A stretch of 64,000 nucleotides of DNA from Armatimonadota bacterium. GTDB taxonomy: Bacteria; Armatimonadota; Fimbriimonadia; Fimbriimonadales; ATM1. The number at the start of each line of letters is the position of its first letter. Positions within the stretch are counted from its first letter, which is position 1. The position numbers were made by a program, and so were the translations under genes. The stretch covers positions 124,001 to 188,000 of the forward strand of contig QEUM01000001.1 of assembly GCA_003577165.1 (NCBI GenBank). Reading direction: 5' to 3'. Shown one piece after another: positions 16,745 through 25,326 of this stretch. The notes under the pieces were generated by a model. That model worked only from the letters and a program-made list of their open reading frames with translations. It made no database searches and was not told the origin of the DNA.

Positions 16745-18172
16745 TTACTCCAGAAGGTCTGACAGGGTTCCAGTTTCCCAGTTGACGGGAAACTCTACCA
16801 CCCTCGAATCGTCTGGGCCCGCCGAGATGATCGCGCGTCGCCAGCCGATCGCCTGCACCTGCTCGCCGTAAGTGCGAACGACTTCTGCTCTGAGTTGCGC
16901 ACGGGTGTCCTGAGGAGGCATCGACATCGCGTCCAGTATTCGAGACTCCGGAATTACGGTTCGAGTCTGCCCTTCTGCGACCAGCGCGTCGAAGAGGCTG
17001 TCCTGTGGTTCGAGGTTGTGATACTCGAGGTCGAGGGACTGAGCGAGAGGAGCGTCCCATGTTTCCACTGGGCCGCAGAACTGTTCGAGCATAAGCCTCT
17101 TCGCTGCCCAGTCCACGCGATCCGCCAAGCGTGTCCAATCGGTTCGAAAGTCTTCCAGCGCAGCGTTCCATTCGTCGAGCACCCAATCCGTTTCGGCGTC
17201 GGTTCCCCGGAACCGAGATTCGCACGCACAGCGGTAATCGTCGAGCACTTCAGCGCTATTCGTCCATCCGGAAGTCGTTTCGATCCTGGAGCCGTCCAGA
17301 ATCCGTGATGCGTCTCGAAAAGCGGTCACTGGGTCACGAAGCGCCCACTCCACCCGGTCTCCCATTTCGAGGAGCCGAAGCACCAGCGACATGGTCCCGA
17401 ACTTCATCGCGATGGACCAGGGCATTCTGTTGGCGTCACCACAAATGACGTGAAGTCGAATCCAGCGCTCCTGCTCGGCATGCGGTTCATCGCGCGTGTT
17501 GAAGATCGGTCGCCGATAAAGAGTGTCTACGCTCGCGAGTTCCGTGAAGAAGTCCGCTCTTTGGCTCAATTGAAAGCGCACGTCCGGGCGGCTCTCCGAG
17601 CCGACCTTGCCCGCGCCGAAGAGGATCGATCGGGAGATGAGGAAAGGAACGAGGTGCGAGAGCAGATCTGCAAACTGCACGCTCCTCGGTACGAGGTAGT
17701 TCTCGTGGCTCCCGTAGGAAGCGCCGTGGTAGTCAGTGTTGTTCTTGTAGATTTTGACTGCGCGTCCTGTGCGCTCCTGGAAGTCCTTCGCAGCCTGTAG
17801 GACGATGCGTTCACCGGCCAACTCGTGCGCGAGCGCGTCCGCAATCCGACGGCATTCGGGCGTAGCGTATTCCGGGTGTCCGTGGTCGTTGTAAAGGCGC
17901 GCGCCGTTTTCGAGGACGCGATCCGACCTCAGTTCGCTTTCCGGAGGGTGGACGCGACCGACGTCCCATACGGAGTCAGCCGGGTCGGTGGTCAGGCGAT
18001 CGACGCTGAATCCTCGAAGGTCGCATCTTGGGGATTCGAGAGCGTAGTCCCAACAACCGACGGAGTTCGCTTGGAGCGATCGGATCACTTCCGCCGAGTC
18101 TTCCAATTGGTCCGCAACATCTCGGCCTTCGATCTGAAGGCCGTATTCGATGTCGCTCCCAAAAAGACGCAC
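16745..18172 (-). CDS. dop: Dop-type Pup/UBact deamidase-depupylase
   Basis: A 475-residue member of the PafA/Dop glutamine-synthetase-like family. Assignment to Dop rather than the ligase PafA rests on the Dop-specific insert region 'WDYALESPRCDLRGFSVDRL' followed by 'GARLYNDHGHPEYATPEC' (nucleophilic Asp), then 'IYKNNTDYHGASYGSHENYL', 'FQLSQRADF', 'NTRDEPHA' and 'HVICGDANR'. Dop removes the tag from substrates and deamidates Gln-ending tags. The N-terminal metal motif reads 'GSDIEYG', where characterised Dop has Gly-Thr-Glu-Val-Glu, so the first Glu is Asp. Start is GTG 18170-18172, which lies inside a hairpin. PafA, the ATPase ring and proteasome subunits are not in the window. Confidence 0.9.
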   Translation of the reverse strand: MRLFGSDIEYGLQIEGRDVADQLEDSAEVIRSLQANSVGCWDYALESPRCDLRGFSVDRLTTDPADSVWDVGRVHPPESELRSDRVLENGARLYNDHGHPEYATPECRRIADALAHELAGERIVLQAAKDFQERTGRAVKIYKNNTDYHGASYGSHENYLVPRSVQFADLLSHLVPFLISRSILFGAGKVGSESRPDVRFQLSQRADFFTELASVDTLYRRPIFNTRDEPHAEQERWIRLHVICGDANRMPWSIAMKFGTMSLVLRLLEMGDRVEWALRDPVTAFRDASRILDGSRIETTSGWTNSAEVLDDYRCACESRFRGTDAETDWVLDEWNAALEDFRTDWTRLADRVDWAAKRLMLEQFCGPVETWDAPLAQSLDLEYHNLEPQDSLFDALVAEGQTRTVIPESRILDAMSMPPQDTRAQLRAEVVRTYGEQVQAIGWRRAIISAGPDDSRVVEFPVNWETGTLSDLLE

Positions 18173-18194
18173 GGGAGGGATGCTACCTCCCGTG
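18170..18194 (-). promoter_or_regulatory. Hairpin enclosing the dop start codon and upstream SD-like motif
   Basis: On the minus strand a perfect 9-bp stem (CACGGGAGG with CCTCCCGTG, loop TAGCATC) contains the GGGAGG in its left arm and the GTG start codon of dop at the end of its right arm. A run of five T begins 4 bases after the stem. It could block translation initiation, or be a weak terminator for the upstream secreted-protein gene whose stop is 22 bases before the hairpin. Confidence 0.55.
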
Positions 18195-18215
18195 AGATGT
18201 GAGGCCGAAGCCGAG

Positions 18216-18875
18216 TTACTTGGACTTCGTGGCTTTCAGTTTGAGCGGGAAACTCCCTCCCATAGGAGGGACCGGCCAGTCGGTGATGTTGAGTTCGAGT
18301 CTCTCGATCGTGCCGTCTTTGGCTATCCAGTAGAAGCCGTCGTACTTCATCGGCGGTGTCAGGCCGGACTCCGCAGCCTTGACGGCGATCTTCAGGACTT
18401 CCGTCTCGCCGATCTTCTCGACGCCCTTCACTTCGTAGTCGTAGGTGACTTTGAAGTTGCCGTCGGTCGTCTTCAGTTCTTGGGAGTGAGACCACTTGTC
18501 GCCCGCTTGGACTCCGTTCGGTGGGTAGAGAATGAAGAAGGGATTCGCCATTCTCGTTAAGGTCTCTCCGAGTTCCTCGTCTTCGGCGCGCACGAGTTCG
18601 CCTCTCGTGCCTAACTGCGCTGGAGCAGTGAGGTCTTCGCCGATCGGCTGGCCGTCGAGCTGCAGGTCTTTCCAAGCGAGCTCCGCCTGAAATCCTTTGT
18701 CATCTTTCTTCTTGATCGTCAGGACGGCCATGAAATCGAGCGCCATCGTGCCCTGAGTCGTGATCTCAGCCTGGACGGCCAATTTCTGCGTGAATCCCTC
18801 CGTGAAGGGAGCCTTGATCTCCCACTTTTGGACCGGCAGCATCGCAGTCGCAGCTACTGCAAACAGGAAAGTCAT
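18216..18875 (-). CDS. Secreted protein of unknown function
   Basis: A 219-residue protein with a short hydrophobic N-terminus (MTFLFAVAATAMLPV), probably a signal peptide, preceded by a GAGAGGTGA ribosome site. The rest is beta-rich: long amphipathic strands such as 'MALDFMAVLTIKKKDDKGFQAELAWKDLQLDG', a central 'NFKVTYDYEVKGVEKIGETEVLKIAVKA' and a terminal 'GTIERLELNITDWPVP'. This layout resembles LolA/DUF6263-like periplasmic sheets, but no family is assigned. It lies just upstream of dop on the same strand, separated by the dop hairpin. Confidence 0.65.
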   Translation of the reverse strand: MTFLFAVAATAMLPVQKWEIKAPFTEGFTQKLAVQAEITTQGTMALDFMAVLTIKKKDDKGFQAELAWKDLQLDGQPIGEDLTAPAQLGTRGELVRAEDEELGETLTRMANPFFILYPPNGVQAGDKWSHSQELKTTDGNFKVTYDYEVKGVEKIGETEVLKIAVKAAESGLTPPMKYDGFYWIAKDGTIERLELNITDWPVPPMGGSFPLKLKATKSK

Positions 18876-18950
18876 GTTGTCACCTCTCGACGCGCGCTGT
18901 GTGCGCTCCGATAGATTACGCGATATCGGTTGGGCCCGTTGCGATCCGGC

Positions 18951-19136
18951 TCAGCGCTGGACCATTTCAAAGGTCTCCGACTGGAGTGGATCGGCCCCTG
19001 CCTCGGTCTCGGGCTGAAGTCGGAGGTAGACGACTGCCGCGAGTGCGGCGAGGGCGGCGGCCGCGAGGGGGAGAAGGCGACGAGTTCGCATCAGGAAGAA
19101 GCCGGGGCAATTGCCGTGCCACTTGAAACGAGCCAT
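18951..19136 (-). CDS. Possible small single-pass membrane protein
   Basis: A frame of 61 codons (ATG 19134-19136) whose product starts MARFKWHGNCPG and contains one clear membrane helix flanked by arginines ('RTRRLLPLAAAALAALAAVVYLRL'), then a short acidic tail. It is divergent from lon with 16 bases between starts, and upstream of the secreted-protein gene. There is no good ribosome site. High GC makes chance frames common, so this is tentative. Confidence 0.4.
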   Translation of the reverse strand: MARFKWHGNCPGFFLMRTRRLLPLAAAALAALAAVVYLRLQPETEAGADPLQSETFEMVQR

Positions 19137-19140
19137 GCGG

Positions 19141-19146
19141 TAACGT
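19141..19146 (+). promoter_or_regulatory. Candidate -10 of lon (leaderless)
   Basis: GGTAACGT ends 6 bases before the lon ATG at 19153 with no Shine-Dalgarno in between. Confidence 0.35.
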
Positions 19147-19152
19147 CCGAAC

Positions 19153-21528
19153 ATGCCTCGGCGTGGCGGACAGGGTGGCGCGCGGCGGTCGAAGCACGGG
19201 AAAGGCCTCCCCGTCCTCCCGGTGCGAGACGCCGTGCACTTTCCCGAGCACGTGAACACCCTGCTGGTCGGCCGGGAGGTGTCACTGCGCGCCCTTCATC
19301 GTGCGCTCGAGGAGAGCCGAAATGTACTGGTTCTCACGCAGACGGACGTGGGTGTGGAAGACCCGACGCCGGACGACCTTCACCGATTCGGAACCGTCAG
19401 CGAAGTGATCCAGGTCCTGCCGATGCCGGATGGGACGATGCGCGTTGCGCTCAAAGGCCTCCATCGGTTCTCCGCCGAGCGAGTCCGGTTCGAGGCAGGC
19501 TACATCCGAGCGACCGGCAGCGAGATCCCCGAGAAGCGGGCAGGCGGCGCGGACATCGACGCCTCCATGCGCGAAGCAGTGCGGCTGTTCGAGGCGGTCA
19601 TGCAGTTGGGGAAGCAGATTCCGTTCGAAGCGATGCAGGCCGCCACTCACGAAGAGCGGGCGGGCGCGCTCGCGGACCTGATCGCGCACCACCTTCCGAT
19701 TCGGCCTGCGCAAAAGCAGGCCATCTTAGAGATCACTGATCCGAGACAGAGGCTCGAGACCACCCTACAACTGCTGAACCGCGAGAAGGACGTCCTCGAA
19801 CTTCAGCAGGACATTCGTACGCGTGTCGAGGAAGAACTCGGCGCAACGCAACGCGAGTACTACCTTCGGGAACAACTCAAGATCATTCAGCAGGAGTTGA
19901 ACGAGCGGGACGAGAGGGGGGGGGAGGTCTCCGAGTACCTCTCTCGCATCGAACAGTCCGGGATGCCCATCGAAGTGCGCGAAAGGGCAGAAAGCGAACT
20001 GCGTCGCTTGGAGCGCTCTCCCAGCGCCTCGCCGGAGGCGATGGTCATCCGAACCTACCTCGACTGGCTCACTTCCCTGCCCTGGCAGCACGCGAGCGAG
20101 GACAGGCTGGACGTCCGGTCCGGCAAAGAGATCCTCGACCGCGATCACTTCGGATTGGAGAAGGTTAAGGATCGCGTGTTGGACTTCTTGGCAGTGCGTC
20201 AGATCAGTCGGTCGCTTCGCGGGCCGATTCTGTGCTTCGTGGGTCCGCCCGGCGTCGGAAAGACGAGCATTGGGCGATCGATCGCGGAAGCGATGGGGCG
20301 CAAGTTTGTCCGCATGTCCTTAGGCGGCATCCGAGACGAGGCCGAAATTCGGGGGCATCGGAGGACGTACATCGGCTCGATGCCAGGGCGGATTATCGCG
20401 AACATCAAACAGTGCGGCACTCGCAATCCGGTGTTCATGCTCGATGAAGTCGACAAGTTGGGCATGGACTACCGCGGCGATCCGACGAGCGCGCTCTTGG
20501 AGGCCCTCGACCCAGAGCAGAACGACCGGTTCACAGACCATTACATCGAAGCGCCCTTCGACCTCAGCGCGGTCATGTTTATCTGCACCGCGAACTTGCT
20601 GGAGAACATCCCGTGGCCGCTGCGCGACCGAATGGAAACCATTCACTTTCCCAGTTACACGGAAGATGAAAAGGTGCGCATCGCGGTGGACTTTTTGCTA
20701 CCGAAGCGGATCTTGGAGCACGGGCTAAAAGAGAAGGATCTCAAGATCTCTTCGGACACGATCCGGCACATCGTGCGAAACTACACGCGCGAAGCAGGTG
20801 TTCGAAACCTGGAAAGAGAGATCGCAACGATCTGTCGCAAGACCGCGCGCCTTCATGCGGAAGGGAGCAAGAAGAAGCTGGCCGTCACTGCGGCCGTCGC
20901 AGAGGGATTTCTTGGCCCCCCCCGGTATCCTTTCGGAACGAAGTCCGAGAACGATGAGATCGGCGTTGCCACCGGAGCGGTCTACACGGAATTCGGCGGC
21001 GACATCGTGTCGATCGAAGTCGCCCTCACGCCCGCGCTCGGCCCGGAGCCGAAGGTGATCCTGACCGGCCAACTCGGAGACGTGATGAAGGAGAGCGCGC
21101 AGACCGCGCTCACCTGCGTGAGAACGGAACTGTCGCAGGCCGACGTTCAACCGAAGGTCTCACACGACGTTCACGTCCATGTTCCCGCAGGGGCGGTTCC
21201 AAAGGACGGACCGTCCGCAGGAATCACGATCGCGACGGCCTTTGCCAGCCACATCCTCGGAAAACCCGTGCGGGCGGACGTGGCCATGACCGGGGAGATC
21301 ACTCTCCGCGGGAAGGTCCTACCTGTCGGCGGTCTCCGGGAGAAGATCCTGGCGGCCCACCGCGCGGGCATCAGGCGGATGATCATCCCGCGTGAGAACC
21401 TGAAGGACCTCTCCGAGGTTCCGAAGAACGCGCTCGATCAGATCGAGGTGCTGCCGGTTCGAACGCTAGGCGAAGTGCTGCAGGTGGCCCTCGACGTCAG
21501 CCGGAAAGCCCGCAATTCACGCCGTTAA
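19153..21528 (+). CDS. lon: ATP-dependent protease Lon
   Basis: A 791-residue LonA protease, the normal family length. The N-terminal substrate-binding LON domain begins '[23 protein letters not shown]' and is followed by a long helical region with '[14 protein letters not shown]'. The AAA+ module has Walker A 'GPPGVGKTS' (about residue 363), Walker B '[12 protein letters not shown]' and the pore/sensor region 'GNLLEN'-like '[18 protein letters not shown]'. The C-terminal protease domain has the Ser-Lys dyad in 'PKDGPSAGI' (S688) and '[14 protein letters not shown]' (K731). It degrades misfolded and regulatory proteins in the cytoplasm. The start ATG is supported by the nearby -10 element; it lies close to, but not in an operon with, the UBact/Dop genes. 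Confidence 0.97.
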   Translation: MPRRGGQGGARRSKHGKGLPVLPVRDAVHFPEHVNTLLVGREVSLRALHRALEESRNVLVLTQTDVGVEDPTPDDLHRFGTVSEVIQVLPMPDGTMRVALKGLHRFSAERVRFEAGYIRATGSEIPEKRAGGADIDASMREAVRLFEAVMQLGKQIPFEAMQAATHEERAGALADLIAHHLPIRPAQKQAILEITDPRQRLETTLQLLNREKDVLELQQDIRTRVEEELGATQREYYLREQLKIIQQELNERDERGGEVSEYLSRIEQSGMPIEVRERAESELRRLERSPSASPEAMVIRTYLDWLTSLPWQHASEDRLDVRSGKEILDRDHFGLEKVKDRVLDFLAVRQISRSLRGPILCFVGPPGVGKTSIGRSIAEAMGRKFVRMSLGGIRDEAEIRGHRRTYIGSMPGRIIANIKQCGTRNPVFMLDEVDKLGMDYRGDPTSALLEALDPEQNDRFTDHYIEAPFDLSAVMFICTANLLENIPWPLRDRMETIHFPSYTEDEKVRIAVDFLLPKRILEHGLKEKDLKISSDTIRHIVRNYTREAGVRNLEREIATICRKTARLHAEGSKKKLAVTAAVAEGFLGPPRYPFGTKSENDEIGVATGAVYTEFGGDIVSIEVALTPALGPEPKVILTGQLGDVMKESAQTALTCVRTELSQADVQPKVSHDVHVHVPAGAVPKDGPSAGITIATAFASHILGKPVRADVAMTGEITLRGKVLPVGGLREKILAAHRAGIRRMIIPRENLKDLSEVPKNALDQIEVLPVRTLGEVLQVALDVSRKARNSRR

Positions 21529-21641
21529 GATCGGCCCCAGGGTCTGGAATCAGGCCCTCGTCTATGGCAGGGCCGGAGTCCCCTCGGCGACCTCATCCTC
21601 TTCGCCGTCCGCTGCCGAAGCGCCTCCCCCGCGAGGCGGCG

Positions 21642-22154
21642 TCACGGGTTGCCGAGGGCCAAGAATTTCCCGACGACGAGAGTCTCGTGTTCCCCGAGAA
21701 GAGAGGGGTTGAGACCGAGCGGGTCGGTCTTTCGACCGGGAGGGACGGCGATCTCGGCGTGGGAGACGATGAAGCCGATCGGGTGGCGGGCTCGAATGGT
21801 CGAGATGAGTTCCACCAACGAGGCGATTTGGGCGGGCGTGTAGGGGTCTTCCCCATCGTTACGGTTCACCAGTTCGATTCCGATCGAGAAGTCATTGACG
21901 CTCTGCCGGCCGTCGGGCATGACGCTGGGGCCAGCGTGCCAGGCTCGGCGGTCCTCCGGGACGTGCCGGACGACGGCTCCGTCCCGGTCGATCGTGTAGT
22001 GGGACGCGGCGCGCGTTTCGAGTCGCTCGAAGTGCCTGCAGGTTTCTTCGAGGGAGTCGAGCACGGTCGCGTGGAGAACGATGGTGTCCACCTCCACGCC
22101 AGGCGGGCGTGGGTCGTGGTGGGGGGAGGGGCGGTCCCGGACCGTGAGGCTCAT
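21642..22154 (-). CDS. N-acetylmuramoyl-L-alanine amidase (AmpD/Amidase_2 type)
   Basis: A 170-residue zinc amidase with no signal peptide, hence probably cytoplasmic like AmpD. The fold markers are 'IDTIVLHAT'-like 'VDTIVLHATV' (first zinc His), 'ASHYTIDRDGAVVRHVPEDRRAWHAG', 'NDFSIGIELVN', 'YTPAQIASLVELI' and 'IVSHAEIAVPPGRKTDPLGL', the last containing the second zinc His and the Asp ligand (AmpD has H-x-D..K-x-D-P-G). It would cleave the amide between anhydroMurNAc or MurNAc and L-Ala in wall recycling. Monocistronic, divergent from the pilus cluster. Confidence 0.88.
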   Translation of the reverse strand: MSLTVRDRPSPHHDPRPPGVEVDTIVLHATVLDSLEETCRHFERLETRAASHYTIDRDGAVVRHVPEDRRAWHAGPSVMPDGRQSVNDFSIGIELVNRNDGEDPYTPAQIASLVELISTIRARHPIGFIVSHAEIAVPPGRKTDPLGLNPSLLGEHETLVVGKFLALGNP

Positions 22155-22299
22155 GGGCTTCCGACCTCGGATCGACCGTTCGAGAGTCTCGAAGGCCTGA
22201 CTTTAGATTCTTCAGGTTGCAAGCCTCGCGCCAGCCTACAGGTTTGTTTCACTCGTGCCGACACTTTTACCTGGGCCTGACGGCCTCGGAGGATCATGG

Positions 22300-23121
22300 A
22301 TGTATGAAGCCTACTGGGGGCTACAAGAGCCGCCTTTTAGCCTAACCCCAGACCCGCGATTTCTCTATTTGAGTCGCGCACACGAAGACGCGCTGATGAT
22401 GCTGCATTACGCGGTGACGCGGAACAAGGGGGCAGCGATGTTGTGCGGCGACATCGGGCTCGGCAAGACCACGATCAGCCGCAAACTACTCGAGTTGCTG
22501 GACCCGGTTCAGTACGACGTCGTCCTCATCGTCAACCCGATTCTCACCCCAACCCAGATGCTGCAGGAGATTCTCTCCCAACTTGGGCAACCGAGCACGT
22601 CTCGCAATCGCCAAGTGCTGGTTCAGGAGTTGAACGATCGGCTGCTGACGAACTACACGAGGGGACGGCGAGTTATCTGCCTGATCGACGAGGCCCATCT
22701 CATTCGCGCCTCAGCGACGCTCGAAGAGTTGCGCCTGCTTCTGAACTGCCAGATGAACGATCAGTTTCTTATGAACCTGATCCTGCTTGGGCAGTTGGAG
22801 CTGAAGCAGAAGATCGAGCGCGTGCCTGCTCTCCAGCAGCGCATCGCAATTCGGTACACGCTCCAGCCGCTCACGGTTCAGGAGGCGGGTTCGATGATCG
22901 AGCACCGGCTGAGGACCGCCGGATTCGTCGGCGAGAGGATCCCCTTCACCCCTGACGCGATTTTTGAGATTCACAAGTATGCAGGCGGCACGCCTCGACT
23001 GATTAGTCAGGCGGCAGACAACGCACTTCTGGTTGGTTTCGCTCAGAAACTGAAGCAGATCGACGGATTCACGATGCACTCGGTTCTCGAAGACTCCTAC
23101 GGAATGTTGGAGGCTGCGTAA
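22300..23121 (+). CDS. ExeA-like AAA ATPase leading the pilus operon
   Basis: A 273-residue P-loop ATPase of the ExeA/GspA (AAA_22) type. ATG 22300 is chosen because GGAGG is about 7 bases upstream and the family begins 'MYxxxWGLxxxPFxLTPDPRFLYLS', as seen here. Walker A 'GDIGLGKTT' (residue 50), Walker B 'RVICLIDEAHLI', arginine-rich sensor 'LQQRIAIRY'. ExeA works with ExeB and peptidoglycan to place the secretin. This copy lacks a C-terminal peptidoglycan-binding domain. It is the first gene of the ATPase - HTH - pilMNOPQ unit and shares one base with the next gene. Confidence 0.85.
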   Translation: MYEAYWGLQEPPFSLTPDPRFLYLSRAHEDALMMLHYAVTRNKGAAMLCGDIGLGKTTISRKLLELLDPVQYDVVLIVNPILTPTQMLQEILSQLGQPSTSRNRQVLVQELNDRLLTNYTRGRRVICLIDEAHLIRASATLEELRLLLNCQMNDQFLMNLILLGQLELKQKIERVPALQQRIAIRYTLQPLTVQEAGSMIEHRLRTAGFVGERIPFTPDAIFEIHKYAGGTPRLISQAADNALLVGFAQKLKQIDGFTMHSVLEDSYGMLEAA

Positions 23122-23612
23122 TGAACCTGGTTGACGCAATTCGACAAGCAACGAAGCGGACCGAGGACAGCGCTCCCGTGCCTGGGTCCTCCCCTGCTGC
23201 CGCAGTGAGCGCCAATCCTGCGGAAGGAGCACCCATGGATACAACGCAACAGATCGACATTCCAGTCGCCGGGGTCAGCCCGGTGCAAACGCCGAATCCA
23301 ATCGATCCGGCAGTGGCTGCGGCGTCGGGCAGTTTGGTGCGATTGGAGTTGTTCTTGTCACCGGAGCAGATGCACCAGATGCTGCGCGGCATTCTGCAGG
23401 GCGCGCACTCGGTGATGACGCTCCGCGAGGCGGCCCAGCATCTTCGCGTCAATCAGAAGACCCTCATCACGATGGCTGAGTCCGGCGAGATTCCCGGCTT
23501 CATGGTGCAGGGCGAGTGGAAGTTTTCGCGACAGGCAATCGACGAGTGGATCACGATCCAGGGCCTGCGTGCCAACAGGATCGGACATCAGGAGGACGCA
23601 CATGCCGCTTAG
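23121..23612 (+). CDS. Excisionase/MerR-type helix-turn-helix protein in the pil operon
   Basis: A 163-residue protein. Residues 1-75 are low-complexity and Ala/Pro-rich. Residues about 75-98 carry an amphipathic helix ('LFLSPEQMHQMLRGILQG'). The C-terminal half is a helix-turn-helix of the excisionase family (HTH_17): 'VMTLREAAQHLRVNQKTLITMAESGEIPGFMVQGEWKFSRQAIDEWI'-like, split here as 'TLREAAQHLRVNQKT' and 'EWKFSRQAIDEWI'. Such domains bind DNA. Its ATG shares a base with the ATPase stop and its 3' end overlaps pilM by 11 bases, so it is made with the pilus assembly proteins. A role in regulating pilus genes is inference. Confidence 0.75.
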   Translation: MNLVDAIRQATKRTEDSAPVPGSSPAAAVSANPAEGAPMDTTQQIDIPVAGVSPVQTPNPIDPAVAAASGSLVRLELFLSPEQMHQMLRGILQGAHSVMTLREAAQHLRVNQKTLITMAESGEIPGFMVQGEWKFSRQAIDEWITIQGLRANRIGHQEDAHAA

Positions 23613-24693
23613 CCTATTTCCGAAAGATCGTTACGTCGGCATCGACATCGGACATTCCACGATCACGATTGCGCAGGTCGAACGGAGCGGTTCGAGTTGT
23701 CGCATCGTCGCGCTTGGCGTTGAGCCCACTCCAGAGGGCAGCGTCAACAGCGGCGTAGTGACGGATGCAACCGCAGTCGGGACGGCGATTCGCCATGCGA
23801 TGCGCTCTGCGCACATCTCCGCCAACGTCGCCAACCTCGCAGTATCTGGTGGAACGGTCGTCGTCCGGACGGTGAAGATGCCGAAGATGCCCGAGGACGC
23901 ACTGAGGAAGTCAATTCGGTTTGAGGCCGGCCGGTACGTGCCGAGTTCGGTCGAAGACAGTTACATCGAGTGCGAGATGCTCGGGGAGCGCGAAGACGGC
24001 CAGATGGAAGTCTTGGTAGCGGCTTCTCCGAAGGACATGGTCGAGAGCAAGATCGCCGCAGCGGGGCATGCCGGCCTCGACGTGGAAGTCGTCGACGTCG
24101 AAGCGTTCGCTCTGTACCGGGCTCTGCTCGAACATGACAGTCAGTTCGATCCGGAGACGACGGTCGCGCTGGTGGATTGCGGAGCTGAGAGCACGGACGT
24201 CAGCGTCATTGACCGAGGAGTGTTCGCCCTCACGCGTTCCATTCCGATCGGCGGAAACTCCCTAACGACCGCGCTCGAGAGTTACTTCAAACTGTCGCCC
24301 CACGAGGCGGAGGAGGGCAAGAGGTCGCTGAACCTTGCGCCGCTCACGTCCGGGGCGCCGATGGAGAACGCGCCGCTTCGCGTGATTCAGCCTCTCATCG
24401 ACGAGCTGGTGAGGGAGATTCGCCGATCGCTCAACTACTACCAGTCTCAGAACTCGGACCAGCCGGGTGGGGGCAAGGTGGAGCGATTGGTCATCGTCGG
24501 TGGAGGAAGCCTCTTGGGCGGGCTGCCCGAGTACTTCGGCTCCAAGTTGGGCCTCGAAGTCTCCTCGCCGAGTTTCCTCGAGAACCCGAAGTTTCATTTC
24601 GATGGCACCGAGCCGCCGATGGATCCGCGAGCCCTCGCGATCGCGGTCGGCTTGGGCATGAGGCGCGCCGGTCGCCAGTTGGCGGTCGCTTAA
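23602..24693 (+). CDS. pilM: Type IV pilus assembly ATPase-like protein PilM
   Basis: A 363-residue actin/FtsA-fold cytoplasmic protein. ATG 23602 follows AGGAGG by 6 bases. Hallmarks are the first phosphate loop 'YVGIDIGHSTITIAQVE', 'MPEDALRKSIRFEAGRYVP' (PilM-specific contact region), the second nucleotide-binding strand 'VALVDCGAESTDVSVI' and 'RLVIVGGGSLLGGLPEYF' (adenosine motif). PilM binds the cytoplasmic N-terminal peptide of PilN and links the inner-membrane alignment complex to the motor. It overlaps the HTH gene by 11 bases. Confidence 0.93.
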   Translation: MPLSLFPKDRYVGIDIGHSTITIAQVERSGSSCRIVALGVEPTPEGSVNSGVVTDATAVGTAIRHAMRSAHISANVANLAVSGGTVVVRTVKMPKMPEDALRKSIRFEAGRYVPSSVEDSYIECEMLGEREDGQMEVLVAASPKDMVESKIAAAGHAGLDVEVVDVEAFALYRALLEHDSQFDPETTVALVDCGAESTDVSVIDRGVFALTRSIPIGGNSLTTALESYFKLSPHEAEEGKRSLNLAPLTSGAPMENAPLRVIQPLIDELVREIRRSLNYYQSQNSDQPGGGKVERLVIVGGGSLLGGLPEYFGSKLGLEVSSPSFLENPKFHFDGTEPPMDPRALAIAVGLGMRRAGRQLAVA

Positions 24694-24705
24694 GGGAGGA
24701 ACACA

Positions 24706-25326
24706 ATGCCATTGGTCAATCTAATTGCAGCACAACGCGAAGTACGACGCGCGAAAGAGCGCGCAGCCCGCGCCTGGTTCTTCGCGTTCGTCGGCCTCAG
24801 CGGCTTGTCTCTCGTTGGCGCAGGCGGCTTGACTCTGCAGGTCGAGAGCGCGAGATCGAATGTGCGCAACCTGCAGAAGAAGGCGGAAGACCTCGCCCCC
24901 TATCAGAGCAAGTTGGAAGATCTCGACAAGATGATCGCGGCTATGAAGCCGAAGTTGGACACTCTCGGCAAGGCGCGCTTGGACACGCAGCGATGGCTGC
25001 GCATCCTGGACCACATCAGCCTCGTCGTTCCGCCGAATACTTGGCTGACGTCGGTTAAGTCGCAGAACCCGGGCGATCCGAAGCAGCCGGTTCAAGTTCA
25101 GTGGACGGGCATGAGCCAGGACCAAAACCTCGTCGGCGAGTTCATGCTTCGGCTCCAGCAGTCCACGGACCTCGGTGGAATCGAACTTAAGTTCACCGAC
25201 ATGAAGCGGACGCCCGCCGGGATGGGCCTCGAGTTTCGCATCGACTGTGTCGTACCGGGGACGGAAGAGATGCCGGAGAAGTCCGGGTCGAAGAAGTCCA
25301 GTGATACCAACAAGGAGGCTGCATAA
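24706..25326 (+). CDS. pilN: Type IV pilus inner-membrane protein PilN
   Basis: A 206-residue bitopic protein. The N-terminus 'MPLVNLIAAQREVRRAKERAAR' contains the conserved 'NLI' PilM-binding peptide, followed by one membrane helix ('WFFAFVGLSGLSLVGAGGL'), a periplasmic coiled coil (about 45-85) and a ferredoxin-like domain. Ribosome site GGGAGGA lies ahead of ATG 24706. It forms a heterodimer with PilO in the alignment complex. The last ~20 residues are Lys/Ser-rich. Confidence 0.9.
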   Translation: MPLVNLIAAQREVRRAKERAARAWFFAFVGLSGLSLVGAGGLTLQVESARSNVRNLQKKAEDLAPYQSKLEDLDKMIAAMKPKLDTLGKARLDTQRWLRILDHISLVVPPNTWLTSVKSQNPGDPKQPVQVQWTGMSQDQNLVGEFMLRLQQSTDLGGIELKFTDMKRTPAGMGLEFRIDCVVPGTEEMPEKSGSKKSSDTNKEAA

